A DNA stretch of 64,000 nucleotides, taken from NCBI GenBank assembly GCA_022560025.1, contig JAFISE010000009.1, forward strand, positions 286,090 through 350,089, read 5' to 3'. A program made the translations under genes and the position numbers. Positions 1-10,252 of the stretch are shown here, piece by piece. The DNA is from Stagonosporopsis chrysanthemi. Lineage: Eukaryota > Ascomycota > Dothideomycetes > Pleosporales > Didymellaceae. The stretch's first letter is position 1. Every line of letters begins with the position of its first letter. The notes under the pieces are model-generated. The model searched no databases. It was not told where the DNA came from and saw only the letters and a list, made by a program, of their open reading frames with translations.

Positions 1-691
1 CCCCGCTGCGTTTGTCAAAACGTGCGTGTTGGGCTCGTAGTAAGTGATGGTGCCGTAGTTGAAAGGGTTTGGCTTTGGTGAGTTAACAAATGTCGCTGCC
101 GAAGGGTGGCTAATGAGGAAGGCCTGGAAGGGGCCTGTGGCCGCCTTGAAAGCTACTGCTTCCTGGGTGAAATCACCTCCGGAAGCTTTGGCTTTGTCGA
201 GTGCAGCTTTGGTCGTTTCGAAGGCGCGAAACACTTGCAGAAAGGCGAGAAAGTCTTCGCCTGTGCGGGTGGCAAAGCCATCGAAGGTATGGCTGACCAG
301 ATCTGTGTGTGTTTGCTCGTTGATGAGGAAACGAATGGCGAGACCTTTTGGTGTGGCACCATCATCTGCGTCAGGAATATGTGGGATACCTCCGCCTACA
401 GAGAAGCGGGCTATGACTGGAGTAGAGTCTTGGTGAAAGTGGGGAGCTGTAGACAGCTCTCTAGCCTGCACTGTAGGTGTGAAAGTTCCTTCTACGAGGA
501 GACCTTTGGCGTGGGCTTGGACAGATCAGCCAACTTCACTGTAAATCTGCATGAAGCTTACTCGTTCGATAGCCTGCGTGTTTTCCAAACAGCCTTTGCA
601 TCTCATCGACTAACTCCTTTGGAAGTGTGTTCTTGGAACACGGTCCTTCAACAGTGGCAGCGTCGGTGGGAATATTAGTGTGACCAGGCAT
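1..691 (-). CDS. Catalase-related haem peroxidase (SrpA-like), 3' part missing
   Basis: The gene is cut by the window start. Exon 1 is 691-562 (43 codons plus one base), a 46-bp intron follows (561-516, GTAAGC to CCAAG), and exon 2 runs from 515 off the edge. The spliced protein begins MPGHTNIPTD and shows the catalase-fold signatures HAKG (distal haem His45), VEGTFTP, STPVIARFSVGGG, and TPKGLAIRF near residue 100. This matches small catalase-related proteins rather than full-length catalases. The family contains peroxidases and, in corals, cyanobacteria and Fusarium, enzymes that transform fatty-acid hydroperoxides. Thr44 precedes the distal His, where true catalases have Val. The position that aligns by eye with the distal Asn reads Asp (FDGF, residue 122). 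The proximal Tyr ligand lies outside the window. It is transcribed away from the lipoxygenase. Family is clear; substrate is inferred. Confidence 0.85.
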
Positions 692-2116
692 TGTGAGCTG
701 GATGCTAAGGCTGATGGTATTCAGTGAATATAGTTTCTCCGAGAGTACCAGTGGATTATATACGTCCAGTTTCAGCGACAGCTAAAACCATGGATATGAT
801 GGGTTACTGTCAGCCCCAGTTTGGATGATTTCGGTAAGCGACGAACGTATGAGCGTGAACAATTCTTCCAATCATAGCCGCTGTATTGGAATACATAGCG
901 ATATGAGATCTAAAGGGATGTGGTAGCATTGACCGCCATTGGAAGAGAATCCGTGAAGATCATACCGCGGACCCTGGCTGTTATCGAAGTTCTGAAGCTG
1001 ATAGTAGGGCATGTGGTCTTGCCCATTCTTCTTGCCGCGCCGCAAACGTCATGCTTAGCGGTGTGACCAGATAAAGGGCGGTCTGAACCAGTACTCCCCC
1101 TTGCCCGTGTTGTGCTGATGACTTTTCAGCTTGACCTCTATGTGACGTGGGAAACGTTGAAGCTCATAAGGCGTTCGCGTTGACCGTTTCGCGGGCCGTC
1201 TCTCATCCGCTGCCCCACGCAGGACTTGTATCACATCTGCCATCGGCTCCCCATGCGCGATAGCTCATCTCTCCTTGAACTTCTACTCGAGGTTACTTTC
1301 CGATATACTGCACTTAGCTTGCTATCGATGAGTTTACACACGCGCGCAGCCAGCCACGGCCGGACACCTTCATTGTCCTGCATCTCTGAAGCTGGTTCAG
1401 CTTCGGTCATGGGGTGTCAGCTCTATCACATCTAGCAAGGAGTGTCACTCTCACCGACAGGACCACCAGTGCTCAGCCTACGTTCTGTTATCATTATCCG
1501 TTCATGGGCGCAGAATCTAGTGAACAGCTATTGTAGACTCATTGGTCCACTCAATCAAATATTGGCTCGGCGCCGTGTAGTGTCGGTGTATCTTGCCCCA
1601 AGGCTTACAGTAAGCAGGCTGAATCAAGTCCGCGTTTGCCTTATGCCTTGTCTGAAGAGTTTGTCAAACGCAGGGGCTGTGCTATCTGTGCGCGACCTTG
1701 CGAAGAACGATCAAATAGGGCACACGGATTCCCGACCGCCACAGCCATCAAGTGTACGAAGTGCGATACAATTGGTAGATGTTAGATCTAGAACCGTAAG
1801 TGCGAATATCCTTTTGAAGACCTCTAGCTAACCAAGTATGGTCTTCGAGTCCTATTCGCCTTAAAGTCACCGACATCAAGAGTCATAATCTGCTCGGATA
1901 TGTAAGCGATTACGGTTACGCAGTCATCTGCAGTTTTGATTCACCTGAATCTCGTGTGGCTGTAGCGGAGTTGTGTGTCATACTACACCGGGGGCCAATT
2001 TTCGATCACTCTCCAGCAGTCACGGCCACGCCGATGCATAGACATCAATCCCAAATGAGCGATTACAACTAGGCCTGGACTATAAGTCCTGTATCAACTT
2101 GAGCTAACGAAAACTT
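692..2116. other. Intergenic region between catalase-related gene and lipoxygenase
   Basis: This 1.4-kb stretch separates two divergent genes and must hold both promoters. I see no convincing complete gene. A short cysteine-rich reading frame on the plus strand (about 1618-1785, ending CTKCDTIGRC and a TAG stop) is discussed as a finding. The open frames here lack family motifs and ATG-initiated continuity. Confidence 0.5.
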
Positions 2117-2124
2117 TATAAAAA
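2117..2124 (+). promoter_or_regulatory. TATA box of the lipoxygenase gene
   Basis: TATAAAAA lies 78 bases upstream of the chosen lipoxygenase ATG (2202). A start of transcription about 30 bases downstream would fall near 2150, giving a short leader. Confidence 0.45.
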
Positions 2125-2157
2125 ATGGAGACTGCTCTCGTTATCCGCTTGCTTTGA
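2125..2157 (+). promoter_or_regulatory. Possible short upstream ORF (10 codons) before the lipoxygenase
   Basis: An ATG directly after the TATA box opens a 10-codon frame (METALVIRLL) that stops 44 bases before the lipoxygenase ATG. Because it starts at the TATA box it may not be transcribed at all. It would matter only if transcription starts further upstream. Confidence 0.2.
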
Positions 2158-2201
2158 CACTCTGCTTTTCGTTTCACGTAACGGCCATAGTCGCTTTCAC
2201 T

Positions 2202-4413
2202 ATGTCTATTATCGCAGGATCTTTGACCAACGGCTTCGGCCCCTTACCAAAACTTGGAGAACTTCTGAGAAGCGACACCACGCATGATGTGGAAGAAGAC
2301 GATATGAGCGTGTGGGACAAGGGCATCTTTCTCAATGAGCTCTTGAAGCAAGGCATTGTTCTCCGGACCGACAATCAAGGTGCTGTTGATGGCGGCCTCA
2401 CAGCGACCAAGGGGCTCAAACAAGGAACGTACAAAGGCACACGGATGGCCTTGACAGAACTATACAGTTTGATTGAAGAAGCGTATGTCACTCCTGACTC
2501 ACGCATGATACGCTTACCGATGATGATATAGCGCAGTATCACAGTTCGACGTACACGGCTTCGAACCTGTTATTCCCAGGAAGAGGGATCTCACTCAGAA
2601 GCGAGAGACGTTCAAGTGGAGCAATCCTTCAGAGGATGGTTTTCCGCCCCATCTCCTCACAGTACCGCCTGAGCAGGTCAGTGGAGCACCAGGAATAGGC
2701 AATATATTTGACCTGCAAGCACTTGGATACATCTCTCTCGTCGCGCAAGCAGTGTCTTTCATCATACCGGAAGATGTTGTCAGGACGGGAACACCATTCG
2801 AAGGGCCTACCATTGCAGACTGTGAAAAGTATAATCGAGACCATCCGAGCCCGAAAACTGATATCATGAATGGTGAGAATCTCGGCAGCAAAGCAGATTG
2901 GTACTCGGATGCACGCTTTGCTCAACAGCACCTGAGTGGAGTCAACCCCTCAACTATCGAGAAGGCTAAGCCTGAGATTGTTGAAGCGTATGCGGCAGAA
3001 GCTAGCAAACAAGGACTAGATAGAATGGTCAAGATCCTGTCGGAGGGTGACGACGTTTTCATCCAGGACTATTCCTACTTCCGCCAAGCGACTGGTGTAA
3101 GCAATGAAGAAGCATTTCGCAATGTTATTCCAGAACTAGCTGGCGGCCAGCCGACCGGGAATATGGAATTTCGATTCGCTTGTGCGCCCGTGGTGGTTTT
3201 CCAGCTTCACTGTAACGGACACTTACATCCGTTGGCCATCACAATCGACCACAAAGGCAGCCTGGACGCATCAGTCACCATCTTCAACAGACGTCTGGCT
3301 CCTGGTGATAAGGGTAGTATTGATGAGAAGGAAGACTGGGCCTGGAGATATGCCAAAACCTGCGCACAGACTGGAGACTGGACCAGGCATGAAATAGCAA
3401 CACATCTCGTGGACACGCATATGGTCGAAGAAGCGATCATCGTTGCTACCAACCGAACAATACCTGATGACCATATCTTACACGAAACGCTGAGCCCCCA
3501 CTGGTTCAGAACACTCGCATTGAACAAAGCTGCTCGCGATGTCCTGGTACCAGCTGTCATAGTTCGACTGGCAGGCTTCGGACCATCGATCGATCCCAAG
3601 TTAAGCCGTGCGATGAAACTAATCGACTGGTCATACAAGAACTTTGACTTCCAAGCAAAATATATACCAAACGATCTCAAGAAGCGCGGGTTCAACTTCG
3701 ATGAGTTGACGGAAGAAAAGTACCGTAATTACCCCTACGCAACCGACATGTACCTGCTCTGGGGCGTGATCCACGACTTTGTCAAAACCGTCCTGAGCAC
3801 CAAGTACAAATGCGACAGCGACGTTCAACGCGACCCTTACATCGAAGACTGGTGCACTGAGATCCAGACTGCCGGCCAAATCCCCACGTTCCCTACCATC
3901 ACAACCCTCGACGAGCTCATCAACGCAGTAACAATGTGCATCCATACCGCCTCACCGCAGCACACCGCAGTCAACTACCTCCAAGACTACTACTACAGTT
4001 TCGTCCCCGCAAAGCCGCCGGCACTGTGCACGCCTCTACCCAAGGATCTTGCAACGCTGCAGGCCTACACCGAAGCAGACCTTACCGCCGCATTGCCCAT
4101 TGGCTCCGAAGGCGTGAAGTGGAAGGACTGGCTCCTGGCGGCACAGCTACCGGAGCTGCTCAGTTACAAAGTCGACAACAGGTATAACCTGATCACGTAC
4201 GCGAAGTCGCTGTACAATGTCAACAAGAGCCGCACGAGTTTCGAGGAGAAACGGTGGGATTCTCAGACGATCAAGCGGGCTGCAGCGCTGTTGTACAGTC
4301 GGCTCAAGGAGTTGGATGGCGTGTTTAGGCATGTGAGTCAGAGGCAGACTGAGGGAACGGTGGAGTATCTCGTGTTGCAGCCGGAAGTGACTGCTGTCTC
4401 CATTCTGATCTGA
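2202..4413 (+). CDS. Fungal lipoxygenase (linoleate-type, no obvious signal peptide)
   Basis: Two exons, 2202-2482 and 2532-4413, joined over a 49-bp intron (GTATGT..ATATAG), give 720 residues. Lipoxygenases insert O2 into polyunsaturated fatty acids to make hydroperoxides. The metal ligands are visible: His385 and His390 in THLVDTHMVEEA, His571 and Asn575 in SPQHTAVNYL, and the C-terminal carboxylate, Ile720 (ends VSILI). The stretch after the first pair (IVATNRTIPDDH) is also family-typical. Frame 2154-2201 upstream has no ATG, so ATG 2202 (MSIIAGSLTNG) is the first usable start. The N terminus lacks a hydrophobic signal, so an intracellular enzyme is likely, unlike secreted Mn-lipoxygenases. 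Whether the metal is Fe or Mn cannot be told from the ligands. It diverges from a catalase-related gene, a classic oxylipin partner. Confidence 0.93.
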
Positions 4414-4704
4414 GCGGTGTGTATGTATCCTCGTCCTTGCTGGTGGCGTGGATTAAGTCGATACTTTTGTGTATTAGCAATTTCATGTATTGGCAGTCAC
4501 ATCGTCGTAGACTCTCGACCACACCTTTTCTGAGTCTCCCCGGGACAAGAACACTTTTATGTGTTAACGATTGGGTCAAGGTTGTACGCCTGATCATGTT
4601 TAAGAAGCCGCGCCCGTGGAGTGGGGCCTCGGCCAAAAAAAGGAGTCCTTTCACACCCACAACCACCACTCACCATTTGTTACAAAGTGTGACCAGGGGA
4701 TAGC

Positions 4705-4709
4705 AAAAA
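4705..4709 (-). terminator. Pol III terminator of tRNA-Glu
   Basis: Five T on the transcribed strand begin three bases after the discriminator base. Confidence 0.6.
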
Positions 4710-4711
4710 GA

Positions 4712-4843
4712 TTCCGTCACGGGGAATCGAACCCCGGCCACATCGGCACTTGTTGATGAGAGCGATGTATCCTAGCCACTGATGGTTGTTAGTTGATGTT
4801 GTTTTGGAGGAATGATGGTTGAGCTTACCTAGACCATAACGGA
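4712..4843 (-). tRNA. tRNA-Glu(CTC) with a D-loop insertion and a 10-nt anticodon-loop intron
   Basis: The minus strand folds as tRNA-Glu. The acceptor stem is TCCGTTA with TGACGGA, the D stem GTC/GAT, the anticodon stem CATCG/CGATG, the T stem CGGGG/CCCCG around TTCGATT (B box), and the discriminator A is 4712. The anticodon loop becomes the normal CTCTCAC (anticodon CTC, 4760-4758) when a 10-nt intron (4756-4747) at the canonical 37/38 site is removed. The 5' end (4843-4829) is separated from the rest by a 50-nt insertion (4828-4779) inside the D loop. Removing both leaves a normal 72-nt tRNA. A run of five T follows on the transcribed strand, a good Pol III terminator, which argues against a dead gene. 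A pseudogene cannot be fully excluded. Confidence 0.85.
4779..4828 (-). other. GT..AG intron-like insertion within the tRNA-Glu D loop
   Basis: The insertion starts GTAAGC, ends CAG, and carries a perfect fungal branch motif (ACTAAC, about 4794-4789) 10-15 bases before the 3' end. Its length (50) equals that of the spliceosomal introns in neighbouring protein genes. The flanks TCTAG and TGGCTAGG rejoin into a standard tRNA-Glu D arm. Fungal tRNA introns are normally at position 37/38 and are cut by the tRNA endonuclease, so this position and sequence are unusual. Confidence 0.7.
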
Positions 4844-5272
4844 TGTTGATTGTGTGAGTATTCGAAGATAAATATTATATATACTCAATATTATTTGAAG
4901 TGGGATGAAGCAGTTACAAACAGCTTTGAGGAATACGTCAGACAAGACATTGGATTAGTGTGGGTGACTGAGTCGGGAAGCGAAGCGGGCCCGGCGGACA
5001 AGATTCCGCTTTGCTTTCCATTGACCTTCCTCTCGTCCAAAATGGCATTGTTCCTCGTAATACCTCCTGACACTAGATAACATCAAGCACTCGCCTCAGG
5101 TGGAGTTAGGGGAAGCATCTGCCAGCATGTTTTGTGAGCGAGATACCAATACACAAACAGACCTCCCTGCCAATCTCAGCGCGGCTGTCACGATTAGGGC
5201 CAGAGACTGCTTGCTATGGTCTGAGCATTCCCTACGACTTCTATCATGAATCTTTGAGCCACCCCGACACTA
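4844..5272. other. Intergenic, no gene seen
   Basis: This stretch lies upstream of tRNA-Glu and downstream of the F-box-like gene stop. It is AT-rich around 4855-4890. No conserved reading frame or RNA was seen. Confidence 0.4.
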
Positions 5273-6335
5273 TCACGGAAAGAACTCGCCAGCCTCATCA
5301 GGAATTGCTATGTTGTTGCGCTCTGCGAATCCTGCCCAATCATACACCGGCTGCCAGCATTGCCTCGTCGACACCTCCGCTTTCATGTACCTTCCACTGG
5401 CTTTTACCCGCCTCTCGATCTTCATAGGCCACGTCAGCTCGGACAGCGGGCCTCCTCCACCACGCAAACGCAGTAACAGACACTCTGCAAACCACGCGGG
5501 ACAACCAATCAGTGTGATGTCTTCGAGAGCATGCAGCTGCGCAAGAGGCTCGAGCGTAAACATGTGTCTCATGATGTGGCGGTTGCCTGCCTCTATTTTC
5601 TGCTGTCGGTGCCCATTTTTGAAGTGCTTGCAACGTCTGTTGTACTCGAGATGGCATCCGTGTAGTAAGAATCGTATAAAGAGCCCTTTCAAAAGTGACT
5701 TTCGTGTCTGGTCGTCTGCATGCTTGTTAAGTGTGTCAACAAAGTACTGCACGCGTGATCGGATTCGTATTATTCCAAAGGTGTCTAGGTCGTCGATGTC
5801 GATGGCCATTCGGATACGGCGAAAGTCGCGTGTCAGGTGGATGCGTTGAGGTTCACCAAATGAACCAAAGATAAGTGGCGAGCTGAGGGAAGGGTTGGGA
5901 TGGGATTTTGCGTTGATGTAAACCCTGAATAGGTTGCCTCTGTAAAGGGCCGCTAACGAAATGTTTAGCTCTGTCTTTTTGTGTTCTGTCTTTTGTGTTA
6001 AAGCGTTATATTGATTTCCACTTACCGTGGGCCTCTGTCGAAATGACCTTGTTGATATACAATAACGCTGTGTGCATCTCATGCGCAAAGCCGTGATTGG
6101 GACAAGGAGTAGGACATCGTCTGCATCTAGTGGCGAAGAATTCTTTGCAGTAGACTGGCTGCGGTAGATCGCCCGGTTCCGCCGCGCAAAGGCACCATTC
6201 AGAATATCTCGACCATGGTGGCTGATGTCGTCGGGTCGTGAATACGAGTCCTTGAGGAAGTGTGTACTCGCAAATTTGACGCAACAGTTCCGTTGGGAGC
6301 TTGTCCAAGTACGTCTTTGTATACCCAGCAATCAT
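5273..6335 (-). CDS. F-box-like hypothetical protein
   Basis: Exons 6335-6026 and 5952-5273 join over a 73-bp intron (GTAAGT..GTTAG) to give 329 residues. The start ATG at 6335 is followed by YLDKLPTELLRQICEYTLP (about residues 9-27), the helix typical of fungal F-box proteins, which bind Skp1 in SCF ubiquitin ligases. The rest has the sequence style of the many lineage-specific fungal F-box/DUF proteins: an internal AALYRGNLFRVYINA segment, then a basic middle part and a leucine-rich C-terminal part with a GGGG run. No substrate-binding repeat is recognisable. The join preserves frame across two unrelated single frames and restores TEAHAALYRGNL, which supports it. Function beyond likely protein turnover is unknown. 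Confidence 0.6.
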
Positions 6336-6771
6336 TTTGACTTGGGTTCTTCGAACGTACGCTGAAGGTTCGATATGTAGGAACTTTTGTCTTCGAATTG
6401 CTGGAATCTGAGGTGCTTTGATATGCTAGACCTCAGCGTGTGATTTATATAGGATGAAGAGACAGGCCAAGTGTTTTGATATATTGAAGTCCTGCCATGC
6501 TTGGGAAGAGAATTGGCGAACCAGACCATATCGCCCAGTCAGCAGCTAGGAGTTGTTGGGTACCCTGGACGGCAACCGGTAAAAGGGATCCACGACAGCG
6601 GACAGCTGAGTGGCTGAAAAGTTAGTTGTAACAGACACAACGCGTCGCGAAGCAACAGGAAGCAATCCATGCGGTAAATTGTCTCCTTTTCAGACCTGTT
6701 ATCTGCAGACGAGTTCTCGCACGACAACACGGGTCTTTGCTGTTGCCTCGTAGTACCTAACACAGCTCTTC
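6336..6771. other. Intergenic, promoter of the F-box-like gene and 3' flank of the DUF1989 gene
   Basis: Two short minus-strand open frames here (6332-6529, 6539-6763) show no family features and are probably leader sequence or chance. No RNA gene was seen. Confidence 0.4.
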
Positions 6772-7533
6772 TCAGTACACTTCAAAGTGTGCATCGGTGG
6801 GCCTCTTCCCATTGATATCAAGCACATCCTGCGGACAAGCGCTCATGAGAACCACAACATCCCTAAGCGCTTCGAAGACAACATAATCGCCAGGCTTCGT
6901 GAGCGGCCCCTGAAAGCTGACTCCTCTCTTGGCGCCTTCCCCCTCTTGCGTGACAGGTATGTTCATGAACAGGTTGAATGGGTCAGGGACCCTCCCTCCC
7001 ATTCTAGTCTGTAGCCCTTGCAGGATCTCACCCTCCTCTGAATCTCCAAGGCTGGTAGCCAGAGCAGCCAAAGCATCCCAACAGTTGTCTGTACAGCTTT
7101 CATGGTATGTCTCAACACCGAGTTCAGCGTATCGCCACCGATCGCAGGCTGCAATCAGAGTGTCATGCACGCCTGGGCTTGTATCTTCGACCAGCTTGAC
7201 CAGGGGCACACGCTTCTGACTAACAAGTACATCGCCAACGCTCGGGACGAGTTTCAAGAGTTTGGCGCGACAATGTGACATGGACATGAATTCTGGTGCG
7301 GCGGCGGCGCGATTTGCCGCTGTAGAGTACTGGTGAGAGCTGGCCGCAGAGACAGCAGGATAGAGAGGTGCCTCGAGGCGAGCGGAGGCGGTGCCTATTG
7401 AGAAGGATGGTAGGGCAAAGACCCATGTGTCAACTACTTGGTTGCCATGTGTGTTGACGATCTTGATCTTCTGGTTGGCGCGTACGATTGTTGCTGCACC
7501 TTTGCGAGCAGGCACTCTTTGCGCCGAGGACAT
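6772..7533 (-). CDS. DUF1989 (urea carboxylase-associated) family protein
   Basis: A single-exon gene of 253 residues from ATG 7533 (MSSAQRVPARKG) to a stop at 6772. DUF1989 features are in order: a basic RVPARKGAATIVRANQKIKI opening, a HGNQVVDTW beta segment near residue 33, MSMSHCRAKL near 85, an ESCTDNCWDAL cysteine-bearing motif near 150, PFNLFMNIPV near 190 and a KPGDYVVFEALRDVVV strand near 220. The two cysteines are typical of the family and may bind metal. Family members are linked to urea and amino-acid amide metabolism in bacteria, but the fungal role is not established. Length is that of the domain alone, so the gene looks complete. It shares a 474-bp upstream region with GLO3. Confidence 0.85.
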   Translation of the reverse strand: MSSAQRVPARKGAATIVRANQKIKIVNTHGNQVVDTWVFALPSFSIGTASARLEAPLYPAVSAASSHQYSTAANRAAAAPEFMSMSHCRAKLLKLVPSVGDVLVSQKRVPLVKLVEDTSPGVHDTLIAACDRWRYAELGVETYHESCTDNCWDALAALATSLGDSEEGEILQGLQTRMGGRVPDPFNLFMNIPVTQEGEGAKRGVSFQGPLTKPGDYVVFEALRDVVVLMSACPQDVLDINGKRPTDAHFEVY

Positions 7534-8007
7534 GATGCGTAGTGTGGTCTCGTATGGAGTCGAGCGTGATATATGATTTCTCGTCGTTACCTGGATGTAA
7601 GATTTTGCAAAGATTAATGGAAGCTACAAAACGGGCTTATATCTTCCCTACCCTTAAGCAGCCGAACGATGAGCATTTGTGAGCAGTGAGGGGGAGTGAT
7701 AACCATGAACTGATAAACCGGTTTACCCTAGACACATCGAATGATAACAGTGGCTGCATAAAGGATCGACATGATCCAGCGTTCATTCCAAGTGTCCGGT
7801 GTTCTCTTCTCGGACGCAACATGGTGGAGTCAAGACAGCAGAGGAGTGACGCGCCCTGAGTGTGTTGCAGCGGAGCGGAGCGCACGTGCTTGCCGTCCGT
7901 TGCACTGGAACGGCCAGCTAAGGCATTCCCGCGCCCGCCCAAATAATCCCCACTGCGACTTGGCCCCCTATTCTCCACACCAGTAGCATTCCTACCAGGC
8001 CGACACG
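7534..8007. promoter_or_regulatory. Bidirectional promoter region (DUF1989 gene / GLO3)
   Basis: The 474-bp gap lies between two divergent start codons, so both promoters must be inside it. No strong TATA box is seen next to either ATG. A GC-rich block (about 7860-7960) lies just upstream of GLO3. Confidence 0.45.
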
Positions 8008-9638
8008 ATGGCGCTTGCTACGAAGACGCAGTCGCAGAACATCTTTGCGAAATTGAAGGCAAAGCCCGCAAACAAGGTACGTCCCTTTCGCGAGGGGCGG
8101 TCAGCGATGGCTAACATGAGCTGTAGATATGTTTCGACTGCGGCGCAAAGAACCCAACATGGAGCTCAGTACCGTTTGGTATCTATCTCTGTCTCGACTG
8201 CTCTTCGAACCATCGTAACATGGGTGTCCACATCTCCTTCGTGCGATCAACGAACCTCGACAGTGCGGCAAACCCAAATTCGACAAGTCATGTACGGGAT
8301 GAAAGCTGACGAGAAACAGTCTGGCAATGGGACCAGCTACGCATTATGAAAGTTGGTGGCAACGAGAGTGCAACAAAGTACTTCCAGTCGCACGGTGGCT
8401 CTGCTGCGCTCGCCAGCAAGGACTCCAAGGCCAAATACACCAGCAATGCAGCGACAAAGTACAAAGAGGAGCTGCAAAGGCGGTGCACCGCAGACGCTAA
8501 GCTGTACGCGCACTTTACATGCGAGCGAAATGTGCGCTAATATCTCTTCGCCAGGTACCCGGAAGAGGTCGTAATCACTGATGTCCCAGACGTCGCTGGC
8601 AGCAGCGAAGGCACACCTGCCGGTGAAGACGACGACTTCTTCTCCTCCTGGGACAAGCCCACAATCAAGCGGCCTTCGAACCCACCCTCGCGAACAGGGA
8701 CGCCCCGCGCTCAGTCGCCTTTCCTAAAGCCAGGCGCAGCTGCTGCTAACGGCGCAGACCGTCCCAAGTCGCCTCTCGTCGCGACCGAGACCACCACACC
8801 AGCCGTCGTAAAGCCCACAGTACGGAAGACCACAGCGGGTGCTGCGCCGAAAAAAAACATCTTAGGTGCGAAGAAGAAGGGTCTAGGAGCTAAGAAGGTG
8901 GTCCCTGCCGATGGTGGTTTGGACTTTGAAGAGGCCGAGCGCAAGGCAAGGGAGGAGGCTGAGCGTGTCGAGAAGCTTGGATATGATCCAGATGCTGAAG
9001 CAGCGGAGACGGCTGCGACGAAGCCCAAGGTCGCCGAAGCCTCGAACATTGCAGCTCCTACGCCGCAGTCGCCACCCCGCGGAGGCTTTGGCTCTACGGC
9101 CAAGCCAGACCGCTGGGACGCGGACACGGAGAGATTGGGCATGGGTGTTGCGCGTCTTGGTTTTGGACAGGTCGGTGCTGCTAAGAAGGCAGCCCCAGCA
9201 AAGAAGATGGGTGGCTTTGGCAGCGTGGGCAAGCCTGCTCAGGATGATAGCGAGAAGTACGCGCGTGATAAGTTTGGCACGCAGAAGTCTATTTCTAGCG
9301 ATGAGTTCTTCGGGCGAAACAATTACGACCCGTCGGCAAATGCACAGGCGAAGGAGCGATTGTCAGGTATGATACATGGTCCGTTGCCTTCCAATGCAGA
9401 CATTGTACTGACAACTATAGGCTTCGAGGGTGCATCGGCCATTTCATCGAACGCATACTTTGGCCGTCCCGAAGACGACATCCAAGAGGACGACTACGGT
9501 GACCTTGAGACCGCCGCCAAAGACTTCGTCCGCAAGTTTGGCATCACCGCTGGCGATGACCTCGAGAACCTCTCGAACCTACTCGGCGAGGGTGCCGGCA
9601 AACTGCAGGGTGCCATCCGCAACTACCTGAACTCGTAG
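8008..9638 (+). CDS. glo3: ADP-ribosylation factor GTPase-activating protein Glo3
   Basis: Five exons (8008-8076, 8127-8262, 8320-8503, 8555-9366, 9421-9638) encode 472 residues. Glo3/ArfGAP2/3 stimulates GTP hydrolysis by Arf1 on COPI vesicles for Golgi-to-ER retrieval. The ArfGAP zinc finger is at the N terminus: CFDC, 16 residues, then CLDC, with the catalytic arginine in SNHRNMGVH. Then come LRIMKVGGN, a Lys/Ala-rich low-complexity centre with KKNILGAKKKGLGAKK, and a C-terminal Glo3 motif region with FGGF-like repeats and SAISSNAYFGR. The last intron (54 bp) is a multiple of three without stops, so an unspliced reading adds 18 residues; splicing restores the conserved ERLSGFEGAS. One 5' splice site is GTGCGG. 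Confidence 0.95.
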
Positions 9639-10252
9639 AAGGAGTTCGCTGAGCTGGAGCAAAGAGAAGCACATATTCACTCGTCAGCTTTGAGCTCAAG
9701 GCTGGCGATCGAGCCCGAGTACAACATGGAGCCTTGGAAGATACTCCCTCCATGAGTTCTGAGCTAGGCAAAGCTGTGGCCCTGTGGCTGGCGCACTGGA
9801 GCATGTCCCAAGTTGGAAGAGCAGGTGCGGCGGGGCATGAGCATGGAGTCGCTTAGCGTGATTGCATCCTTTCTCATTAGGATAGGATGGGAGGATAGAC
9901 AAAGCAATGCAATACTATAAAGAGTCGAATACTAGTGTGCGGCGCATAGCGCTTTGAGTCGTGGACATTCTTCACAATGTTTCCAAAACAGCTTGTACAT
10001 CACTCTGTGGAATAGCACATGGCAAACTGAGAGCCGTGAATTAATTCCCACCCTCGTCAAGCTGCAGCGGTGATGCCCGGGCCGTGGAGTTCACGTCCAG
10101 AGTTCCTCGGCCAGAGTGGAACGGTCCCCGAGTCTTGGCGACTAAGCGGTGGGGCAAGGCGGCAAGTGCCACTCAGAAGAAAGTTTTGGCTATCTTATCG
10201 CTTGTGAAAAAGTGCAGAGCGTGCAACAACAACTACACACGCCGCCGCCAAC
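9639..10252. other. Intergenic between GLO3 and NOG1
   Basis: This holds the GLO3 3' flank and the NOG1 promoter. No gene, RNA or repeat was recognised. The open frame starting at 10084 overlaps the NOG1 start in another frame and is a shadow. Confidence 0.4.
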
